Assembly (NCBI GenBank): GCA_964512485.1
Contig: CAZEHJ010000006.1
Location: 1-64,000 of the forward strand
DNA: 64,000 bases
DNA from: CAZEHJ01 sp964512485
GTDB lineage: Bacteria; Bacteroidota; Rhodothermia; Rhodothermales; UBA10348
Reading direction: 5' to 3'
Shown: positions 60,397 through 64,000 of the stretch, one piece after another
Numbering within the stretch: the first letter of the stretch is position 1
How the letters are laid out: each line of letters begins with the position of its first letter
The notes under the pieces: model-generated
Told to the model about the DNA's origin: nothing
The model's database searches: none
Seen by the model: only the letters and a program-made list of their open reading frames with translations
Position numbers and translations under genes: made by a program

Positions 60397-60807
60397 TTGA
60401 GAGACTTGAAACCTCACTTCCATTCCATCCGCATCCGACTCGGTGCGCTTCTCCTTCTGGGAAGCGTGATGACGGGTTTGCTTGCTCCGGCCGCAGTTGC
60501 AATGTCCCGTACGGACATTGAGTTGGCCGCAGATCAGGATGGTTTGTCGTCAGACGTTCAGGATTTTTTCGAGGAGGTCCTCGAAGATGCCATGCTCCGT
60601 TCCGCGGTAGTGGCGCCTATATCGGCTCAGTCCAAACAGAAAATCAGCTCTGCGGAAAACGTATTGTTCGTTATCCAGGGAGATTTCGATGCTCGTGACC
60701 AAACGATCACGCGAGACCCTCTATTCAGTTCGCTGGCCGATCAATCTATCAAGCTGCGAATCCAGTTGGGATTCATGAGCAGTGGGAGTCAGCCGCTCGG
60801 CCCCTAG
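60397..60807 (+). CDS. Small secreted protein of unknown function
   Basis: 136 aa from a TTG at 60397. A basic N-terminus and hydrophobic core (RLGALLLLGSVMTGLLAPAAVA) form a signal peptide. The mature part is about 95-100 residues, acidic at first (ADQDGLSSDVQDFFEEVLEDAM) and then Ser/Gln/Lys-rich; no family recognised. It is upstream of secD by 136 nt with no clear terminator between, so it may share a transcript. No membrane helix other than the signal. Confidence 0.55.
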   Translation: MRDLKPHFHSIRIRLGALLLLGSVMTGLLAPAAVAMSRTDIELAADQDGLSSDVQDFFEEVLEDAMLRSAVVAPISAQSKQKISSAENVLFVIQGDFDARDQTITRDPLFSSLADQSIKLRIQLGFMSSGSQPLGP

Positions 60808-60943
60808 CAGTCCCGGTCCCTTTCGACTTTATCGATCCTTCCCCGTCAAAGCCTGATCAGGCTTGTAACAGCGGGTTGGTTCGGCTCGGCGTGAATGCGC
60901 CACACCTATCTAATATTATCTCAATCATATCTATATCGTAACC

Positions 60944-62800
60944 ATGCAAGGAAACGGTTTCAAGATTTTCCTGACGGTGTTTTTCCTGGCCATGTCGGGA
61001 TACTATCTGTACCCATCGGCTCAGAAGTACTTCATCAATCAGGACATGGAAGGATTGTCAGACACAGAACTGGCCGCCTACGAACAGGAAAACCTGGTTA
61101 AAATCCGAACAGTAGAGGAGAAGGCGCTCAGCCTTGGCCTCGATCTCCTGGGAGGAATGCACGTGACTCTCGAAGTTCGTGTCGAAGCTCTCATCAGAGA
61201 GTTGGCAACGGACGTCGATGATGCATTCGAAGAAGTACTCGCAGCAGCTTCCGAGAAGGCCGCCCTGTCGACAGACGGTGCGATACTCTCCACATTTGTC
61301 GAAGAATTTGAATCGCGCGATTCAAACGCTCTTCTGTCAAGGTATTTCAGAAACGAAGCGGCAAATATCACGAGACGGTCTTCGAACTCTGAGGTCGCAC
61401 AGTATCTGCAGACCGAAGCTGACGAAGCGGTAACGCGTGCGATCTCGATTATTCGTGATCGGGTTGATCGTTACGGGGTTACTGAGCCTTCGATTCAGAA
61501 ACAGGGTACCCGGCGCGTGATCGTCGAACTTCCAGGTATCGATGATCCCGAACGTATTCGTGGCCTCCTGAAAGGGACTGCCAGGCTGGAATTCCACCTG
61601 ATGGTCGATCCGGCCGAAAATCTCAGAGCTCTGCAGCGCGTGATTGACTTCTATGAAGATGAGGTGGACAGCACCGAAGCGGCCGCCGCAGCAGATACTA
61701 CGTTTGATGTCAATGAAATTCTGGATCCAACCCAGGCCGCATCAAACAACAAATTGCTCGAGATCTTTCAGCCAAGTGGTCAGAGTGTGGAATTTGGAAT
61801 CGTGGTAGAGGAAGACACAGCAGCTGTCAATCTTCTACTCAAGGATCCGGCAGTAGCCGACCTTCTTCCTCGCGACATATCCTATATGTATACATCTTCT
61901 CCCGTGGCCACAACGGCGGACGGTCTTGAAGTGTACAGTCTCCTGGGCGTGAGAAACGATATCGAGCTTACCGGTGATGTGATCACGGATGCTCGAGTTG
62001 ATTTTGAGCAGTTCACGAACGTGCCCGAAGTCAGCATGACGATGAATTCGGAAGGCGCCAGAACGTGGGCACGACTGACCGGGGCCAATGTTGGAAACAA
62101 CGTCGCGATCGTTCTGGACGGTGTTGTATACTCGTTTCCAAATGTTCTGCAGCGAATTACGGGTGGTCGTTCAAATATCACCAATCTGGATTCACAGGAG
62201 GAAGCGCAGGATATCGTCACCGTTCTGAAGTCAGGTGCTCTTCCTGCTCCGGTTGAGATTGTCGAGGAAAGCACGGTAGGTGCGAGCCTCGGACAAGCAT
62301 CTATTCGTGCCGGTCTGAATTCGGTATTGTTCGGCCTGTTGCTCGTAGCGCTGTTCATGATCGTCTACTATCGCACGAGTGGAATGATTGCTGATCTGGC
62401 CCTGATCCTGAACCTGGTGTTCATCATTGGAATCCTGGCCGGATTCAACGCTACGTTGACGCTTCCCGGAATTGCCGGTATCGTCCTCACAATCGGTATG
62501 GCTGTTGACGCCAACGTGCTGATTTTTGAGCGTGTTCGAGAAGAACAGTCTACGGGCAAAACGCTGAAAGCTGCCATCGAAGGGGGCTACAGCAAAGCAC
62601 TCTCTGCCATCTTCGATGCAAATATCACCACGTTTTTCGTTGGTGTCATTCTTTATTCATTCGGCGTCGGCCCCATTCAGGGATTCGCTGTCACTCTCAT
62701 GGCGGGTATTCTCTCCTCCATGTTTACCGCAATCGTATTTACCAGAATCATCATGGACTACCTGGTAATCGAGAAAAGAATGACAGTCAGCTTCGGTTAA
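60944..62800 (+). CDS. secD: Protein translocase subunit SecD
   Basis: 618 aa. N-terminal membrane helix (FKIFLTVFFLAMSGYYLY), then the SecD start motif SLGLDLLGGMHVTLEV, a large periplasmic region with the P1 base (AISIIRDRVDRYGVTEPSIQ, VIVELPGIDDPERI) and EVSMTMNSEGARTWARLTG, and the C-terminal RND-type membrane part (VGASLGQASIRAGL, ILNLVFIIGILAGFNATLTLPGIAG, MAVDANVLIFERVREE). It works with SecF to pull exported proteins out of the Sec channel using the proton-motive force. Confidence 0.96.
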   Translation: MQGNGFKIFLTVFFLAMSGYYLYPSAQKYFINQDMEGLSDTELAAYEQENLVKIRTVEEKALSLGLDLLGGMHVTLEVRVEALIRELATDVDDAFEEVLAAASEKAALSTDGAILSTFVEEFESRDSNALLSRYFRNEAANITRRSSNSEVAQYLQTEADEAVTRAISIIRDRVDRYGVTEPSIQKQGTRRVIVELPGIDDPERIRGLLKGTARLEFHLMVDPAENLRALQRVIDFYEDEVDSTEAAAAADTTFDVNEILDPTQAASNNKLLEIFQPSGQSVEFGIVVEEDTAAVNLLLKDPAVADLLPRDISYMYTSSPVATTADGLEVYSLLGVRNDIELTGDVITDARVDFEQFTNVPEVSMTMNSEGARTWARLTGANVGNNVAIVLDGVVYSFPNVLQRITGGRSNITNLDSQEEAQDIVTVLKSGALPAPVEIVEESTVGASLGQASIRAGLNSVLFGLLLVALFMIVYYRTSGMIADLALILNLVFIIGILAGFNATLTLPGIAGIVLTIGMAVDANVLIFERVREEQSTGKTLKAAIEGGYSKALSAIFDANITTFFVGVILYSFGVGPIQGFAVTLMAGILSSMFTAIVFTRIIMDYLVIEKRMTVSFG

Positions 62801-62857
62801 TAGAAGCGAATCAACAGATCTTCAAATCAGCCTGAAAGGGCAAACCTGGTATCTACC

Positions 62858-63766
62858 ATGCGTCTTTTTAACAACATAGATTTTCCTTTTTTAAGCAACA
62901 GGAGGACGGGATATGCGATCTCGGGAATTCTGATCCTGTTGAGTTTAGGTTCCTTCTTCGTGAATGGCCTGGAGTTGGGCATCGATTTCAGAGGTGGTCG
63001 TGAGTTTGTGATTGACACGACACAATCGCTGGATGTTACTGCCGTCAGGACGGCTCTCTCCGGAACCCTCGATTCCAATCCAGAGGTAAAAGCCTACGGT
63101 GAGGATCAGATGCTTATCCGAACCACAGGTTCTGAGGATGTGAACATCGTTCAGAGTCAGATCATCGACGGGATTTCATCCAACTTTGAGGGATCGAACC
63201 CCAGTGTCGAAAAGACCTATATCGTGAGTCCGCGTTTCGCGGAAGATCTCAAGCGGGGAGCCATCTATTCGATCTTGGGATCCCTCCTGGTCATTTTCAT
63301 GTACATTCTCCTTCGATTCGAGTGGAGATTTGGAGTTGGTGCCGTGACTGCACTGTTTCATGACGTGATAATCACACTCGGTGTGTTTTCAGTGCTTCAG
63401 AACCTCATGGGATTCTCGCTGCAAATAGACCAGACCATCATCGCGGCATTCCTTACGATCGTGGGTTATTCTCTCAATGACACGGTGGTGGTTTTTGACC
63501 GAATACGGGAATACAGAGGGCTCTTTAAATCAGAGAGCTACGAATCGGTAGTTAATAAGTCTATTAATAACACGCTGAGTCGTACTATCATTACATCGGG
63601 TACCACCTTGTTCGTGGTAACGGTCCTATTTATATTCGGTGGCGAAGTGCTGCGCGGGTTTGCGTTTGCACTGATTATCGGTATTGTGATAGGGACTTAT
63701 TCCTCGATATTCGTGGCTTCTCCAGTGGTTCTGGAGCTGCGAAATCGTGCTGCCACAAAGCGATAA
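62858..63766 (+). CDS. secF: Protein translocase subunit SecF
   Basis: 302 aa. The first helix leads to the SecF motif GLELGIDFRGGREFVI. A periplasmic domain and five more helices follow, with SPRFAEDLKRGAIYSILGSL, YSLNDTVVVFDRIREYRG and SINNTLSRTIITSGTTLFVV. It forms the SecDF complex with the preceding gene, 57 nt upstream. The length is normal. Confidence 0.95.
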   Translation: MRLFNNIDFPFLSNRRTGYAISGILILLSLGSFFVNGLELGIDFRGGREFVIDTTQSLDVTAVRTALSGTLDSNPEVKAYGEDQMLIRTTGSEDVNIVQSQIIDGISSNFEGSNPSVEKTYIVSPRFAEDLKRGAIYSILGSLLVIFMYILLRFEWRFGVGAVTALFHDVIITLGVFSVLQNLMGFSLQIDQTIIAAFLTIVGYSLNDTVVVFDRIREYRGLFKSESYESVVNKSINNTLSRTIITSGTTLFVVTVLFIFGGEVLRGFAFALIIGIVIGTYSSIFVASPVVLELRNRAATKR

Positions 63767-63813
63767 ACTCGTACTGAGAGCCGATTCAGCCTTTAGTTAA
63801 AATCTAGACATAG

Positions 63814-63845
63814 ATCCCACGAAGCAGGGATCTCACGAAGCAGGA
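63814..63845 (+). repeat. 16-bp tandem direct repeat containing the ribosome-binding site of the STAS gene
   Basis: ATCCCACGAAGCAGGG at 63814-63829 is followed at once by ATCTCACGAAGCAGGA at 63830-63845; 14 of 16 bases match. The second copy supplies the AGGAG at 63842-63846, five bases before the ATG at 63852. Confidence 0.8.
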
Positions 63846-63851
63846 GACATA

Positions 63852-64000
63852 ATGAATTACAACGTAGACGAACGTTATAACAGCGTAGTTATCACACTGA
63901 AAGGAAATGTGATGGGTGGACCCGACGGGTCCAAGCTTCACGATACGCTGCATGAGCTTCAGGACTCAGGAAAAACCAACGTTGTCGTTGATCTTTCCAA
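63852..64000 (+). CDS. STAS-domain anti-sigma-factor antagonist, 5' part
   Basis: 49 complete codons up to the window edge. It starts MNYNVDERYNSVVITLKGNV and continues with GPDGSKLHDTLHELQDSG and NVVVDLS, the order expected of SpoIIAA-like STAS proteins (beta strand, helix, then VVVDLS before the phosphorylatable Ser/Thr helix). The phosphorylation site lies beyond the edge. A good SD (AGGAG) is present. STAS antagonists act in partner-switching control of sigma factors; partners are not visible here. Confidence 0.8.
   Translation, partial: MNYNVDERYNSVVITLKGNVMGGPDGSKLHDTLHELQDSGKTNVVVDLS

Overview
The window looks like chromosomal DNA of a marine-type, aerobic member of the Bacteroidota/Rhodothermota branch. 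The evidence is several proteins with C-terminal type IX secretion (T9SS) sorting domains, PorV/PorQ-like outer-membrane proteins, TonB-dependent receptors with a carboxypeptidase-regulatory-like N-domain, many lipoproteins, a degenerate FmdB protein and a GH3/serine-hydrolase fusion. The taxonomic call is inference. I see no tRNA or rRNA gene, phage, insertion sequence or CRISPR array. Genes are packed tightly, with many 1-4 nt stop/start overlaps.

Layout. (1) 103-12677, minus strand: a secretion and outer-membrane cluster with two T9SS proteins, a GC-rich hairpin, then a lipoprotein, a TonB receptor, a PorV-like protein, an NHL lipoprotein and a secreted endonuclease/exonuclease/phosphatase. 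(2) 12840-15070: a lipoprotein methyltransferase, an AlkA-type glycosylase (minus) and a TauE/SafE-like membrane protein. (3) 15073-22848, minus: a complete cbb3 oxidase operon, ccoN-O-Q-P-G-H-I-S, with a palindrome upstream of ccoN. (4) 23194-30000: an orphan NarL-type regulator, a double-FKBP lipoprotein, mdh, an alkaline phosphatase, an orphan histidine kinase and a DnaQ-UvrC-like fusion nuclease. (5) 30001-36292: spmA/spmB, a gene-free stretch with a perfect hairpin, a GH18-like lipoprotein, methylmalonyl-CoA epimerase, and a CDF transporter coupled to a CoA-disulfide-reductase-like flavoprotein. (6) 36330-40621, plus: rsmB, a PorV-like protein, a GT2 glycosyltransferase and TonB, the last three joined by stop/start overlaps. 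(7) 40633-47703: an RsmF-like methyltransferase operon with three envelope proteins including a Wzi-like one (minus), then a polyprenyl glycosylphosphotransferase (plus). (8) 47800-52386: a fused 2-oxoacid dehydrogenase E1, a TlpA-like lipoprotein without the CxxC, tpiA and an FmdB-like protein. (9) 52489-60144: a GH3/beta-lactamase-fold fusion, an MFS transporter, and the ctaA-ctaB-rlmN operon. (10) 60397-64000, plus: a small secreted protein, secD, secF and the start of a STAS-domain gene.

Together the genes serve aerobic and microaerobic respiration (cbb3 assembly, heme A/O synthesis, mdh), envelope biogenesis and export (SecDF, TonB, PorV-like proteins, T9SS cargo, polysaccharide priming and outer-membrane proteins), rRNA modification (RsmB, RsmF-like, RlmN) and nutrient scavenging (secreted nuclease, alkaline phosphatase, TonB receptor). 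The least explained parts are the 103-12677 cluster, the lipoprotein methyltransferase, the redox-dead TlpA-like protein, the SpmA with a large insert, and several near-perfect hairpins with 3-nt loops, two of them inside coding sequence. All positions and motifs were read by eye. Family assignments rest on motif recognition, not on searches.
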